NCBI RefSeq assembly: GCF_030654605.1
Contig: NZ_JAURXB010000270.1
Coordinates: forward strand, 1-64,000
Length of the DNA stretch: 64,000 nucleotides
Reading direction: 5' to 3'
Source of the DNA: Bradyrhizobium sp.
GTDB lineage: Bacteria; Pseudomonadota; Alphaproteobacteria; Rhizobiales; Xanthobacteraceae
The notes below the pieces were generated by a model, which worked only from the letters and a program-made list of their open reading frames with translations, searched no databases and was not told the DNA's origin. A program made the position numbers and the translations under genes. Shown in pieces: positions 1 through 9,270 of this stretch (position 1 is its first letter; every line of letters begins with the position of its first letter).

Positions 1-569
1 CCCCCCACGACGATGACCGCGCGGAGGTTCTTGAGCCGACCGCCCGCAGTATCGACGACGCCTTCGAATTCGTCCAAGCGCCCGGTGGCGGGCGGCTGCG
101 CGGTATCGTGCTGCACAAGCTGATGGAGGAGTTTCTCACCGGAGAATTGGACGACGGCGATCCAGCCCAGGTCGAAGAACGCGCCGATACGCTGTTGCGC
201 GAATTGACCGGCCTGGGCGGAGAGGCCCCTTCATCTCATCCCGACCCTGCCGAAATGGCCCGCACCGCGGCGCGCACGCTCAAGTTCAAGGAAATCGCCG
301 CGCTGAGACCGCATCTCGTTTCCGAGGTGCCAATCTGGTCGAATTCGCGAGACCGGATATTGACCGCCGGCCGCGCCGACGCGGTGGCCGTACAAGAGAA
401 CGTCCTACTCGCCGTGCTGGACTGGAAGAGCGACGTGTCGCCCAGCCGGGAAGACCGATCCGGCCATATCGCGCAATTGACCGACTACGTTACGTTGATC
501 GGAGCCCCGAAGGGCGCCATCGTCTATATGAGCCTCGGCGAGGTCGTCTGGATCGAGGGTCGGCGGTAG
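1..569 (+). CDS. UvrD/RecB-like helicase-nuclease, C-terminal fragment (cut by window start)
   Basis: The frame is open from base 3, so the gene begins outside the window; an internal GTG at 108 is not the real start. The visible ~188 residues match the RecB/AddA-type PD-(D/E)XK nuclease domain that ends many UvrD-like helicases. An RGIVLHKLMEEFL segment resembles the GxxxHxxLE motif. It is followed by GRADAV, then the catalytic AVLDWKSD (D-x-K) and a HIAQLTDY (Qxxx-Y) segment. Such proteins unwind and degrade DNA ends in repair or in defence loci. The helicase part is not visible, so the exact family (AddA-like or a defence-specific UvrD-REase) is open. The TerB/BrxD/BrxHI module starts 1.4 kb downstream on the same strand, with two gene remnants between, so this gene may once have belonged to that module. 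Confidence 0.8.
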   Translation, partial: PHDDDRAEVLEPTARSIDDAFEFVQAPGGGRLRGIVLHKLMEEFLTGELDDGDPAQVEERADTLLRELTGLGGEAPSSHPDPAEMARTAARTLKFKEIAALRPHLVSEVPIWSNSRDRILTAGRADAVAVQENVLLAVLDWKSDVSPSREDRSGHIAQLTDYVTLIGAPKGAIVYMSLGEVVWIEGRR

Positions 570-589
570 GGAAGCCGACTGCGTCGCGA

Positions 590-1285
590 TCAATCCTTCA
601 GCGCAACGGACATCGTCGAGGAGTAGAGAACCCTCGGCGACGGCCCCCGCCAAACGAACTCTCCTTCCTCGAGAAAAAACTGGGTGGTCCCTTCGAAGAT
701 TTCCTCATGCAATGGAACCGCCGCGTCGGGATTGTGGTAAATCTCGATCTCGTCCGCCCACCGTTCAGCGTAATCCGAATCTTCGATGTTCATTTCGAAC
801 GGGATCTCGTCAAAGGCACCGGGCGCCGGATCGTTGAAGCCGCCTTTACGCCGAAGCTTGACGTCCGGGTCGCCGAATCCGGCCAAAACGCCCATCCTGT
901 TGAATTTCGCCATCGTCCCGGCGTTCGAGAACAGAATCGCCGACACGTGCCGGGTGTCGGCCTGCCCGAAAAAGTTGGTGGGTACGACCTTTCCGCCGAC
1001 CACGTGCTCCCTGGCCTTCCGTTCGACCCCGTGCTTGCTTCCGTCCTTTCCGTACCAGATGTCGACCCCGATGCCGTACAGATAGAGCGGAAGCGCCGTA
1101 TGCGACCAGATCATCGAGCCCGGTGAATGGAAGTCGGCAATCGCGATTACGAAGGGATGACCGGAAACATCGCTGCGCTCCCAGTACCGTTTCTTCAGCT
1201 TGGAGCGAAGCGGCGAGCCGAATTTCTGCGGCATTTCGTTTTCGATATACCGCCAGAAATCCTCTGGCGGACCGGGCGGCGCCGA
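590..1285 (-). pseudogene. 5'-truncated conserved hypothetical gene
   Basis: From an internal ATG at 1234 the frame gives 214 aa, but convincing coding sequence continues upstream (PPEDFWRYIENE just before that Met) to an in-frame stop at 1286-1288. The true N-terminus is therefore missing and the gene looks broken. The product has no signal peptide, membrane segment or catalytic motif that I recognise; FHSPGSM and PLYLYGIG are the most distinctive strings. It resembles conserved hypothetical proteins of rhizobial islands from memory only. It is convergent with the helicase-nuclease end (20 bp apart) and lies back to back with the next entry, whose 5' end is also lost. A deletion or recombination near 1286-1296 would explain both. 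Confidence 0.55.
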
Positions 1286-1295
1286 TCATGATGCC

Positions 1296-1613
1296 TTGGA
1301 TGTCAGCGCCGAGGTCGCGGCTGGCGCCTTCATCGTCAGCGAACGCGACGACTGTCCCTTCTCCGTTGGAGACCAGGTCCGCCTAATCGCTGGCCAGCAG
1401 CGTCCCGAAATAAGGTCCGGTGATCTCGGCACGGTATGCGAGATTGAAGACTATCCAATCATGATGGGGCCCGCACCGCGCATCCGAGTCCAGTTTGGAA
1501 CCATAAGACGGCTTGGGAGGTCCCGACCCAATTCGAGTTGGCAAGCTGACGGGATCCGCCTTGTCACGATGGTACTCGCACCGAATTCTCGGCGACTGCC
1601 CTGCGGTTGCTAA
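1296..1613 (+). CDS. Possible small protein or gene remnant, unknown function
   Basis: An open frame gives about 105 aa from a TTG at 1296; the same frame is open further left but there it is only antisense to the neighbouring remnant. The middle part looks like real protein: PFSVGDQVRLIAG, then RSGDLGTVCEIEDYP and RIRVQFG, a pattern like small KOW/SH3-type beta barrels (GDxVRL ... G.GTV ... V.F). No good ribosome binding site precedes the TTG. It is probably the 3' part of a gene whose 5' end was lost at the same junction as the minus-strand remnant. No function can be assigned. Confidence 0.35.
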   Translation: MDVSAEVAAGAFIVSERDDCPFSVGDQVRLIAGQQRPEIRSGDLGTVCEIEDYPIMMGPAPRIRVQFGTIRRLGRSRPNSSWQADGIRLVTMVLAPNSRRLPCGC

Positions 1614-1977
1614 CGAAACGAGCCGCCAAGCCGGCGAAACTTTGAACGCAGAAGCCAGGATGCTCTACGTAAACCTGGAACAACCGCGGATTGAGGTTTG
1701 GCCGGTTGCCGGAACAATCGGCACGGGGCGTCACATCGATCCACCGATATTTCGGGGACCAGTCTCGCAGTCCCAAGGCCGAAAACGACCAAACCGCATA
1801 CTGCGGGAATGCTTCATCCTACTGCGAAAGCACAGAGTTTGCTTGGGAATCTGCTCCCGGCGAGCCGTAAAACGCCCTAGCGGAAGGTCACACGATAACG
1901 TAGGCTTTTGCAACTTCTGGGGTAGGAGGCTGCAGCAGCCGATAGAGTATCGGAGCGCGGCCTCCGGGGGAGCGCCC
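1614..1977. other. Non-coding stretch upstream of the TerB-module genes
   Basis: Frames on both strands are open in places but have no protein-like composition, and no repeat or RNA gene is visible. It presumably carries the promoter of the three-gene module that starts at 1978; I could not identify a convincing promoter. Confidence 0.5.
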
Positions 1978-4818
1978 ATGCGCGTCCGAATGTATAGCGT
2001 AGGGCAGATTGTCGGCCTGCTTGTCGTGCCCTTTTCGGCCGCCGCTGCAGCGGCCCAAACACCTGTCTCCCCTCCGGTTCACGCCGGCCCAACCCCCCAA
2101 GCGATTGTTCGCGCCGCCAGGCCGGACGCCGTGGCCGCGCCGTCGGATCAAATTGTGCCCATCCGTACGGCTCGTCCCGCCAAATCCCCGGTCCCACGAA
2201 CTCGGCCCCCCGCTCAGACTTCCCCGATAACCCCGGAGTGGACAAACTACCAATCAAGGTTGGCGAAACTTCCGGCCGAACAAAGCAACGGCTCTGCGCC
2301 GCAGGCTCCGTGGTGGGCTTCGCAAGGCCGCCAAGAACAAACGGTCGGCGGCGATCGGCCCAAATCGAAGCTCGTTCCGGTGGATCCCCCTTCGACCGCG
2401 CCCCCTTTAGCGCGTCAACCAAACCACTCAGCGCCACCCGCCGAATTGACACAGGCCGACGGTCATTCCCCTGCCGTCAAATCGATGGGACCGGCAGAAG
2501 CAACGAGGCCCGAGCCAAGCAATCTGCTCGGGTTTGCAATCTTATCGATCATCACTTTCACAGTGCTCGCGTTGAAGGGCTTGTCCCTTCGACGACGTAA
2601 GGTCCGGATCAACAATGATTATCGTCAGGAGCCGTTCCCGGGAAAATCATCCGCTCCACCAGCGGCGCCTCCTGCCGACATCATCGCGATTCAACCCGTG
2701 GCGGACTTGTCCTGCGTTCGTGCCGATGGTGATGCTGCGTGGATCCCGTTTGGAATGGCCGCAGCCGTCGGCCGAAGAAAGATTGCAGGCCCGGCGTATG
2801 TAGGCTCCCGGCTTCCGACGTCGAACTCATCCTCCGACCACGACAATTGTCTCATCGATCCTTCGCTGCCGGTGGGCGGCAGTGCGGACACTGTCGGCCA
2901 GCAGATGAACTATTGGCCCAGTTATGGATCGATGAACCCGGGCTCGCGGCTCGCGTTTCTCAATTGGATGGCATCTCTGCGAAACGCACCGGATACGTAC
3001 ATCGGATATGTCTTCGTATATTTCTATGCGCTGGAACGCCGGGCAATCCTGGAGAGATCCGAGGAAGATTGGGCTGTTATCGAACGCGAACTGGTCCGGC
3101 TCCTTGAAATCTATGGCGGAAACCGGTCCTTTCACCGTTACGGAACGGAGCTGCTGTCGGCAATCCAACTGCTCGAACTGGGAAGCGACCGCGACGCGGT
3201 TCCCGTCTACGAGGCCGCCGGCGGCGACATTCCGGCAAGCGTGAAGATCGCGATCGGCCGGCGCCTGCGGGATAATCTGCCGATCGAGCCACAATGGCTG
3301 CTGTCCTGGACCATGTCCCATCCCGAAACCAGGGTGAAGACGCCGGCGCGCCGCGCCTTCACCCAACTGAAATCCATGTTCGAAGAAGAGTGCCAACGGC
3401 GCTTCCCGCGCGGGCTAGTTCTCGACAGTCGCAACCTGCCCCGTGCCGAAATATTGTACCGGTCGGCAAGCGGCACGTTCGTCTCGGATCTGACGGACGC
3501 CTTCGGTTCGCTGCCCGATGCGTCCGGCTGCAGCGACGCGCTCGCGCTCGGCCGAAACATCCTCGACGACTGCACCGAGCAGCTCGACCGTTACAGCAGA
3601 CGTGTAGCAAAGGCACCCGAGCATGGGGGTTCACTACATGCGATCGCGTTGTTGCCACCCGCGCAGAGGACACTTGCCATCAAGGATCTGCCGAATAATC
3701 CTTTGACTTGGTTGTACGAACACGTGCTGGCGGAGGAAATCGTTCCTGCCGCGCAACTTTTTGACCGAGTAAATGCGGCCCAGCCTGGAAACATAACATC
3801 GGCAAAGCTGCGGGAGCTTGCCGAAACTCTGGGAAAGTTCGGGCTGGGCGTCGTTCCCGGTCCTGGATTCTCGTTCGGCGCCGATCACGAGTCTATCCTT
3901 CTCTTCGAACTTGATGCGCCAACGGAAACCTTGGAGGCCGCCTCGGCTCATTATCGTAGCGCGCTTCTCACCGTCGCTCTCGGCATTCTCGTCGGCAAGG
4001 CCGACGGCGGCCTGCAACCGGCCGAGCGGCTGTCGCTCGAAGGAATGGTTGCCAATGCAAACGGCGTAACCGAAAACGAGCGCCGCCGGCTGAGCGCCGA
4101 CCTCCGATGGCTGGAATTACGCCCAGTTGCGCTGGCAAGCCTTCGACGCAAGCTCGCGGCAGTCCCGCACGAAGAGCGCGCCCAGATCGCCGATCTGCTG
4201 GTCGGGCTCGCTTCGGCCGGCGGCTCGCATGAACGAACCGAAGTCGCGCTGCTCGAGCGAATTTACCGTCAACTGAACCTAGATCCTGAGCGGCTCTACG
4301 CGGGCCTTCACAAGGCGACGGCCGCCAACCAGGACGACGAACCGGTGCGATTGCCCGGTGAAGTCCAACCGACAGGCTATGCCATCCCGCGCGCCCCGAC
4401 GGCGCCACCGGCAGCAAGTAACGATCAACCTCGGGCGCGGGCTGTTCCCGCGGCGCCCAAGCCGGTCGATCGAAGGGCCGCAATCCGCGCGGAAACGGAG
4501 GCGGCGGCGGCAATCCTTGCGGACGTGTTCGGCGCACACGAAACCGACGATGTTCCGACGGTTACTCCCGGAAACCAGTTAGACGCTCTGGAGCCGCGCC
4601 TCGCAAACCTTCTGCAGGCTTTGCTGGAACGAGAAAGTTGGCCGCGGGCGGATTTCGATCGGCTGGCGCGCGAGCTGTCGTTGACACCAGGCGCGGCGCT
4701 TGAGAATTTGAACTCCTGGGGGTTCGACCGGTACGACGACCTCCTCCTCGAGGATGGCGATCCGATCATCGTCAATCGCGATATTGTTGCAGGGCAGTTC
4801 TCCGAGGCGGCTGAATGA
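1978..4818 (+). CDS. Membrane-anchored TerB_N/TerB/TerB_C-like protein
   Basis: The product is 946 aa from ATG 1978. The open frame extends back to 1513, but this ATG begins a clear signal-peptide-like segment (hydrophobic LLVVPFSAAAAAA) and the upstream part looks non-coding. Residues ~28-180 are Pro/Ala-rich and disordered. A second hydrophobic helix at ~183-203 is followed by an RRRK positive patch, suggesting a periplasmic N-terminus and a cytoplasmic body. A TerB_N-like region begins near 308 (QMNYWPSYGSMNP; RLAFLNWMASLR). A helical TerB-like domain lies near 660-720 (ALGILVGKADGGLQPAERL). The C-terminus (~865-940) resembles TerB_C (LLERESWPRADFDRLAREL). TerB-family proteins are linked to tellurite resistance and to predicted phage-defence clusters. 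It overlaps the next gene by 4 bp, so the two are translationally coupled. Role inferred: membrane-linked scaffold or sensor of the module. Confidence 0.78.
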   Translation: MRVRMYSVGQIVGLLVVPFSAAAAAAQTPVSPPVHAGPTPQAIVRAARPDAVAAPSDQIVPIRTARPAKSPVPRTRPPAQTSPITPEWTNYQSRLAKLPAEQSNGSAPQAPWWASQGRQEQTVGGDRPKSKLVPVDPPSTAPPLARQPNHSAPPAELTQADGHSPAVKSMGPAEATRPEPSNLLGFAILSIITFTVLALKGLSLRRRKVRINNDYRQEPFPGKSSAPPAAPPADIIAIQPVADLSCVRADGDAAWIPFGMAAAVGRRKIAGPAYVGSRLPTSNSSSDHDNCLIDPSLPVGGSADTVGQQMNYWPSYGSMNPGSRLAFLNWMASLRNAPDTYIGYVFVYFYALERRAILERSEEDWAVIERELVRLLEIYGGNRSFHRYGTELLSAIQLLELGSDRDAVPVYEAAGGDIPASVKIAIGRRLRDNLPIEPQWLLSWTMSHPETRVKTPARRAFTQLKSMFEEECQRRFPRGLVLDSRNLPRAEILYRSASGTFVSDLTDAFGSLPDASGCSDALALGRNILDDCTEQLDRYSRRVAKAPEHGGSLHAIALLPPAQRTLAIKDLPNNPLTWLYEHVLAEEIVPAAQLFDRVNAAQPGNITSAKLRELAETLGKFGLGVVPGPGFSFGADHESILLFELDAPTETLEAASAHYRSALLTVALGILVGKADGGLQPAERLSLEGMVANANGVTENERRRLSADLRWLELRPVALASLRRKLAAVPHEERAQIADLLVGLASAGGSHERTEVALLERIYRQLNLDPERLYAGLHKATAANQDDEPVRLPGEVQPTGYAIPRAPTAPPAASNDQPRARAVPAAPKPVDRRAAIRAETEAAAAILADVFGAHETDDVPTVTPGNQLDALEPRLANLLQALLERESWPRADFDRLARELSLTPGAALENLNSWGFDRYDDLLLEDGDPIIVNRDIVAGQFSEAAE

Positions 4819-6137
4819 CAAAGCAACCCGTCATCAAATCGAAGGACCGGGAAACCATCCTCAACGCGCTGCGCTCCGGCGTCGTTCCTCGAATCGGACT
4901 TCAGCATATCCAGGTCGGCCGCAAGCGCGAGATCGAGGCTCTTCTTTCCGACGTTGATCGTGTCGCGGCCGCCGGCGGCGCGCTGCGCTTCGTCATAGGT
5001 GAATACGGTGCCGGCAAGACCTTCTTCCTGTTCCTGGTAAGGCAGCTCGCCCTGGCCAAGAATCTCGTCGTCATGCAGGCGGACCTATCGCCGGACAAGC
5101 GCCTGCACTCGACCACCGGTCATGCACGCGCCCTCTATGCGGAACTTGCGCAAAACACCGCGACGCGAACCTCGCCGGATGGCGGCGCGTTACGCAATAT
5201 ACTGGAAAGGTTCATCGGCAAGGCCGCCGACGAAGCAAAGGCCAAAGGCGTTGCTACGGCGGACGAGATAAGGACGAAGCTCGAGGACGTCAGGCAGATG
5301 GCGGGCGGATACGAATTCGCGTCGGTCGTCACCGCCTACGCGCGCGGCTATGAGGAAGGATCGGACGAGATGCAGTCCGCCGCGCTCCGATGGCTGCGGG
5401 GCGAGTACGTCAACAAGACTGCCGCGCGGCAGGAGCTCGATGTCCGGACGATCATCGACGACGGAAACGTCTACGATAATCTGAAGCTCATGGGGCGGTT
5501 CGTCCGTCACGCCGGCTATTCGGGACTTTTTGTCTGCCTCGACGAACTTGTCACCTTGTACAAATTGCAGAGCGCGCAATCCCGAAAGATGAATTTCGAT
5601 CAGATCCTTCGGATCATAAACGACGTGCTCCAGGGCTCGGCCGAAGGCATCGGCTTCGCTCTCGGAGGAACACCGGACTTCCTGCTCGATACCCGACGCG
5701 GGCTCTACGCCGACGGAGCTATTCAATCGAGGCTGGCCGAGAATACCTTCGCGAAGGGAGGCTTCGCCGACTACTCTGGGCCCGTCATCCGGCTCCAGAA
5801 CCTCACCCCAGATGAACTTCTCGTCCTGTTCGAGCGGCTAAGAGCCTTGTTTGCCGGGGGCGACCCGGCGAAATTCCTCGTGCCCGACGAGGCGCTGGAC
5901 GCTTTCGCCACCCATTGCCGCGAACGCATCGGAGACAGCTACTTCCGGACCCCCCGAAACAGCGTGAAGGCGTTCGTCGACCTTCTCTCGATCCTCGAGC
6001 AGAATCCGAAGGCCGATTGGCGCTCGTTGATCGGCGAGGCCGAGATCGTCGAGGATCGCGGTGCCTCCGCGGATGCGATCGATCCCGGCATGCCGCTGGA
6101 CGTTTCGGACAACGAGTTGAGCCGGCTCCAGTTGTGA
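4815..6137 (+). CDS. brxD: BrxD-like P-loop ATPase (DUF2791 / BREX ATP-binding family)
   Basis: The product is 440 aa. Its ATG overlaps the stop of the TerB gene (ATGA), and its own stop overlaps the GTG start of the helicase (GTGA). The Walker A motif GEYGAGKT is at residues 62-69 and a Walker B-like LFVCLDEL lies near 236-243. Conserved family strings include HIQVGRKREIEALL near the N-terminus and FALGGTPDFL with RLAENTF further on. In type 2 BREX loci, brxD and brxHI accompany the pgl genes. Here no pglX methylase or pglZ phosphatase is visible; the partner is a TerB-domain protein. A computationally described TerB-ATPase-helicase module is therefore more likely than a complete BREX system. 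Likely role: ATP-dependent switch acting with the neighbouring helicase on DNA. The symbol indicates family only. Confidence 0.85.
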   Translation: MTKQPVIKSKDRETILNALRSGVVPRIGLQHIQVGRKREIEALLSDVDRVAAAGGALRFVIGEYGAGKTFFLFLVRQLALAKNLVVMQADLSPDKRLHSTTGHARALYAELAQNTATRTSPDGGALRNILERFIGKAADEAKAKGVATADEIRTKLEDVRQMAGGYEFASVVTAYARGYEEGSDEMQSAALRWLRGEYVNKTAARQELDVRTIIDDGNVYDNLKLMGRFVRHAGYSGLFVCLDELVTLYKLQSAQSRKMNFDQILRIINDVLQGSAEGIGFALGGTPDFLLDTRRGLYADGAIQSRLAENTFAKGGFADYSGPVIRLQNLTPDELLVLFERLRALFAGGDPAKFLVPDEALDAFATHCRERIGDSYFRTPRNSVKAFVDLLSILEQNPKADWRSLIGEAEIVEDRGASADAIDPGMPLDVSDNELSRLQL

Positions 6138-8362
6138 CCGCCACGACCTCGTCGCAATTCGACCGCCTCGCCGAACCCGTCAAACGTTGGGTGTGGGCGC
6201 AAGGCTGGACCGAATTGCGCGACGTTCAGGAGCGCGCGATCCCGGCGGTGATGGACGGAGGCGACGTGATCCTCGCCGCAAGGACCGCGGCGGGAAAGAC
6301 CGAAGCAGTGTTCCTTCCGTTAATTTCGAGAATTCTGTCGCGGCCCACGGATGCACCGCAAGGATTCTCCATCGTCTATGTCAGTCCGTTGAAGGCCCTG
6401 ATCAACGACCAGTTCCGGCGTCTCGAATCGCTTCTCGATACATGCCAAATACCGCTTCACCGCTGGCACGGCGACGTTTCGTCGGATGCACGCAGGCGGG
6501 CCATCGAACGTCCCGCCGGCATCGTGCTGATCACGCCGGAATCGCTGGAGGCGACGCTGGTCCGGCGCGGCCGACAGGTCGACCACCTTTTCGGACGCCT
6601 GGACGCCTTCGTCATCGACGAACTCCATGCTTTCATCGGGACCGAGCGTGGCAGGCAACTCCAGTCGATCCTGAACCGCGTGGAAGTTGCTACCCGCCGC
6701 GACCGCATAGACCGGATAGGTCTTTCGGCGACGCTAGGGGTCATGGCGTTGGCGGCCGAAGAGCTCCGGCCGGGTGCCGGCGGCGATGTCAACATCATCG
6801 AAAGCCAGGAGGGGTCGCAGGACATCCTTCTCCAGGTACGCGGCTATCGCCGACGCAGGCCGCCGATCGAAGAAGGCAAGAAGGTTCCTCCACCATCGAG
6901 CGCTGACGCCGAGATGGCTCTGCACATGTTCGGCGTGCTGCGCGGAAAGCGGAATCTGCTGTTCGGAGGCTCGCGGCGGAACGTGGAAATCTTCACGGAC
7001 CGCCTGCGGGAGATAGCGGAGACGCAGCGCCTCCCGAACGAATTTTTCGCCCACCACGGAAACCTCGCCAAGTCCGAACGCGAACTGGTCGAAGCCAGGC
7101 TTCGTGACGACCCGAGGCCCACGACCGCGGTCGCGACATCGACGCTGGAGCTCGGCATCGATATCGGCGACGTCGAAAGCGTAGCCCAGGTCGGACCGGG
7201 GTGGTCCGTCGCGTCGCTCCGGCAGCGGCTCGGAAGATCGGGCCGCCGCGCCGGCAAGCCGGCGGTGTTGCGGATGTACATCCCCGAGGAGGAGTTCGGC
7301 GGCGGACTGCACCCGTCCGACAAGCTGCGCCTGGATCTCGTGCAGGCCGTCGCCATGGTCGATCTGCTCATGCAGAAATGGTGCGAGCCTCCGCGCCCGT
7401 CGGGCCTGCACTTGTCGACCCTCCTGCAGCAGACGCTTGCGATAATCTGCGAGTTCGGAGCCTTGCAACCGGCCTCCGCGTGGAAGGTACTTTGCGAACG
7501 CGGGCCGTTCCGTTCCGTCGACCAGGCGTTCTACGCAGAACTGCTCAAGGCGATGGCCCGCCCCGAGACCGCGCTGCTCGAGATGGGCTCGGACCGGACG
7601 TTGATGCTCGGCAAGACCGGCGAACGGGTTACGACCGGTCACGATTTCTACGCCGTGTTTACGACGACGGAGGAGTTCCGCGTCGTCGCCGAAGGCAAGA
7701 CCATCGGTACCATTCCCATCGACCAGACGTTGGCGCCGGGGCAGACTATCATTTTCAGCGGACGCAGATGGAAAATCTTGTCGATCGACACCAAGGCCCG
7801 GCTGCTCGAAGTTAAGGCGACTAATGCCGCCCTTCCCCCGCGTTTTGGAGGGGATTTCTCCGGCGTGCACGATTGTGTCGCCGAAGCCATGCGATCGACG
7901 CTCGCCTCGAACGAGGTGCCCGTCTTTCTGGATGCAGTCGCGCGCGAGCTGTTGGGCGAGGGTCGATCGGCGTTCATCGATCTCGGCCTTGACCGGATTG
8001 CAACGCTGCAAAGTGGAAGGGACTGCGCTCTTTTTCCTTGGGTCGGCTCGACCAAACTCGACACCTTCGCCTTGGCGCTCATGAGTCGCGGCTTCGAAGC
8101 GAGCGCGAGCGGCCATATCATCGAGGTCGCCAACTGCGACTCGTCGGACATCTCGACGACACTGAGGGAAATCGCAGCGTCTCCACCTCCTGACGGAAGC
8201 GATCTCGCCGAACATGCTGCGAAACTCCATCGGGAGAAATACGATCATTTCCTTCCGGATGAGCTCTTGAAGGCGGCCTTGGCAAAGGAGAGGCTGGATC
8301 CTGAATCTGTCCCGAGCGTCGCGCGACGAATTCTCAATCCCGCAGACTGGGCTGATGAGTGA
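6134..8362 (+). CDS. brxHI: BrxHI/Lhr-like DEAD/DEAH superfamily 2 helicase
   Basis: The GTG start at 6134 sits in a GTGA overlap with the brxD-like stop; the longer upstream frame is antisense noise. The product is 742 aa. SF2 motifs in order: Q-like region QERAIPAVMDGGDV, Walker A AARTAAGKTEA (48-58), PLKALINDQ (motif Ia), LITPESLE (Ib), DELH (~161-164, motif II), GLSATLG (~197-203, motif III), STLELGIDIGD (motif V) and QRLGRSGRRAGKP (~362-374, motif VI). The C-terminal half has the Lhr-type extension. Lhr-like helicases translocate on and unwind DNA or RNA-DNA hybrids. The overlap ensures co-expression with the ATPase. The gene looks intact and full length. Confidence 0.87.
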   Translation: MTATTSSQFDRLAEPVKRWVWAQGWTELRDVQERAIPAVMDGGDVILAARTAAGKTEAVFLPLISRILSRPTDAPQGFSIVYVSPLKALINDQFRRLESLLDTCQIPLHRWHGDVSSDARRRAIERPAGIVLITPESLEATLVRRGRQVDHLFGRLDAFVIDELHAFIGTERGRQLQSILNRVEVATRRDRIDRIGLSATLGVMALAAEELRPGAGGDVNIIESQEGSQDILLQVRGYRRRRPPIEEGKKVPPPSSADAEMALHMFGVLRGKRNLLFGGSRRNVEIFTDRLREIAETQRLPNEFFAHHGNLAKSERELVEARLRDDPRPTTAVATSTLELGIDIGDVESVAQVGPGWSVASLRQRLGRSGRRAGKPAVLRMYIPEEEFGGGLHPSDKLRLDLVQAVAMVDLLMQKWCEPPRPSGLHLSTLLQQTLAIICEFGALQPASAWKVLCERGPFRSVDQAFYAELLKAMARPETALLEMGSDRTLMLGKTGERVTTGHDFYAVFTTTEEFRVVAEGKTIGTIPIDQTLAPGQTIIFSGRRWKILSIDTKARLLEVKATNAALPPRFGGDFSGVHDCVAEAMRSTLASNEVPVFLDAVARELLGEGRSAFIDLGLDRIATLQSGRDCALFPWVGSTKLDTFALALMSRGFEASASGHIIEVANCDSSDISTTLREIAASPPPDGSDLAEHAAKLHREKYDHFLPDELLKAALAKERLDPESVPSVARRILNPADWADE

Positions 8363-8441
8363 CACCATGAGGACCGCGAAGCGCATGGGTTTCCCGCGCT
8401 CAGATCATCATGCCGACCCTCCCGCGTCTTCGCCCGACTTA

Positions 8442-8870
8442 TCAGCTTTGTCTGGCGTGTTCGAAGCGACGAATGCGGAAATCTGCAACCTTGTTCGATT
8501 CTACGAAGACTCCGATTTCCCGGCGCAACGCTCCTTTGGCCGGATCCGCCGAAAGCCAATTCTGGCTCGTCACGGCCAGACTGTCATCGTCCCAGGCCAG
8601 CACCTTGGCGTGGAGGCGAGGCTGATAGGTCGGCTTGATGCCGACTCCTTGGCGAGCAAATTCGATTGCAAGATCTGCCGCATCGACGCCGGACAGTACC
8701 CCGGTCGGCCGGCCATAGTAGAGTTCCGCTCTGACCTGCGTCGACTTCGCCGCCGAAAGTGCCGGGATGATGACCATCGGACGACCCGCGAGACCTATGC
8801 GATGACTTGTCACAAAAATGCGGCACTGCGCCTGGTCGCGCGCCTCGAGGACGAGTGCGCCATTCGGACT
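8442..8870 (-). pseudogene. Truncated phospholipase D-like protein (C-terminal half)
   Basis: The frame encodes ~123 aa from a GTG at 8813, but protein-like sequence (LVLEARDQAQCRIFV) continues upstream to an in-frame stop at 8871-8873, so the 5' part is missing. One HKD motif is present: HAK, four residues, D, six residues, then TSQNW, which fits HxKx4Dx6xSxN. PLD-like proteins usually need two HKD motifs, within one chain or by dimerising, and include nucleases found in defence loci such as drmC and dpdK. The fragment lies on the opposite strand, 80 bp after the helicase. Either it is a decayed component of the island or it works as a short dimeric form; the upstream stop favours decay. Confidence 0.6.
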
Positions 8871-9270
8871 TCAAGCCCGGCCCTCCGTGGGGGAGACGCA
8901 CTGAATGCGGAAGTCTTCTGAATCGCCTGCCCCACCGGGCTCAGGCTGAAAAACCCGATCTGCTCAACCGCGCCTTGGTCCGCAGCGGATCACCACCGCA
9001 CGCCGCTATTGCCTGGTCCGTTGCCTCTTCAAGCTGGCCCGCGTCGGCCTGTGGATTTGGCGCGGCGCTCTGCGACAATGACCGATTCCGAGTTGCCGGG
9101 CCTTGTAATGTTCTCATTATGTTCTTATAAGGTCAAGGCACTAAAACCACCCGTTTTCGTCGCGTTGGCGTGTCGTCCAAGCCCGCACCGACGCGACTGT
9201 GGTACCTTGCGACGTTGCACTGAGTCTGCGTACGGAGTCTGCCTTTTCAATGTTTGATACGGGAGATTTG
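8871..9270. other. Non-coding stretch between PLD remnant and 378-aa gene
   Basis: No protein-like frame, repeat or RNA gene was recognised. The part nearest 9271 should carry the promoter of the next gene; an AT-richer segment lies around 9105-9135. The left part may hold decayed 5' sequence of the PLD-like gene. Confidence 0.4.

Noticed and set aside
1513..1977. Longer N-terminus for the TerB-type protein (start at 1513)
   Set aside because: The added 155 codons look non-coding, while ATG 1978 begins a proper export-type signal.
4815..8362. A complete BREX system
   Set aside because: Only BrxD- and BrxHI-like genes are present; no PglX/BrxX methylase, PglZ phosphatase or BrxC/PglY ATPase is in view.
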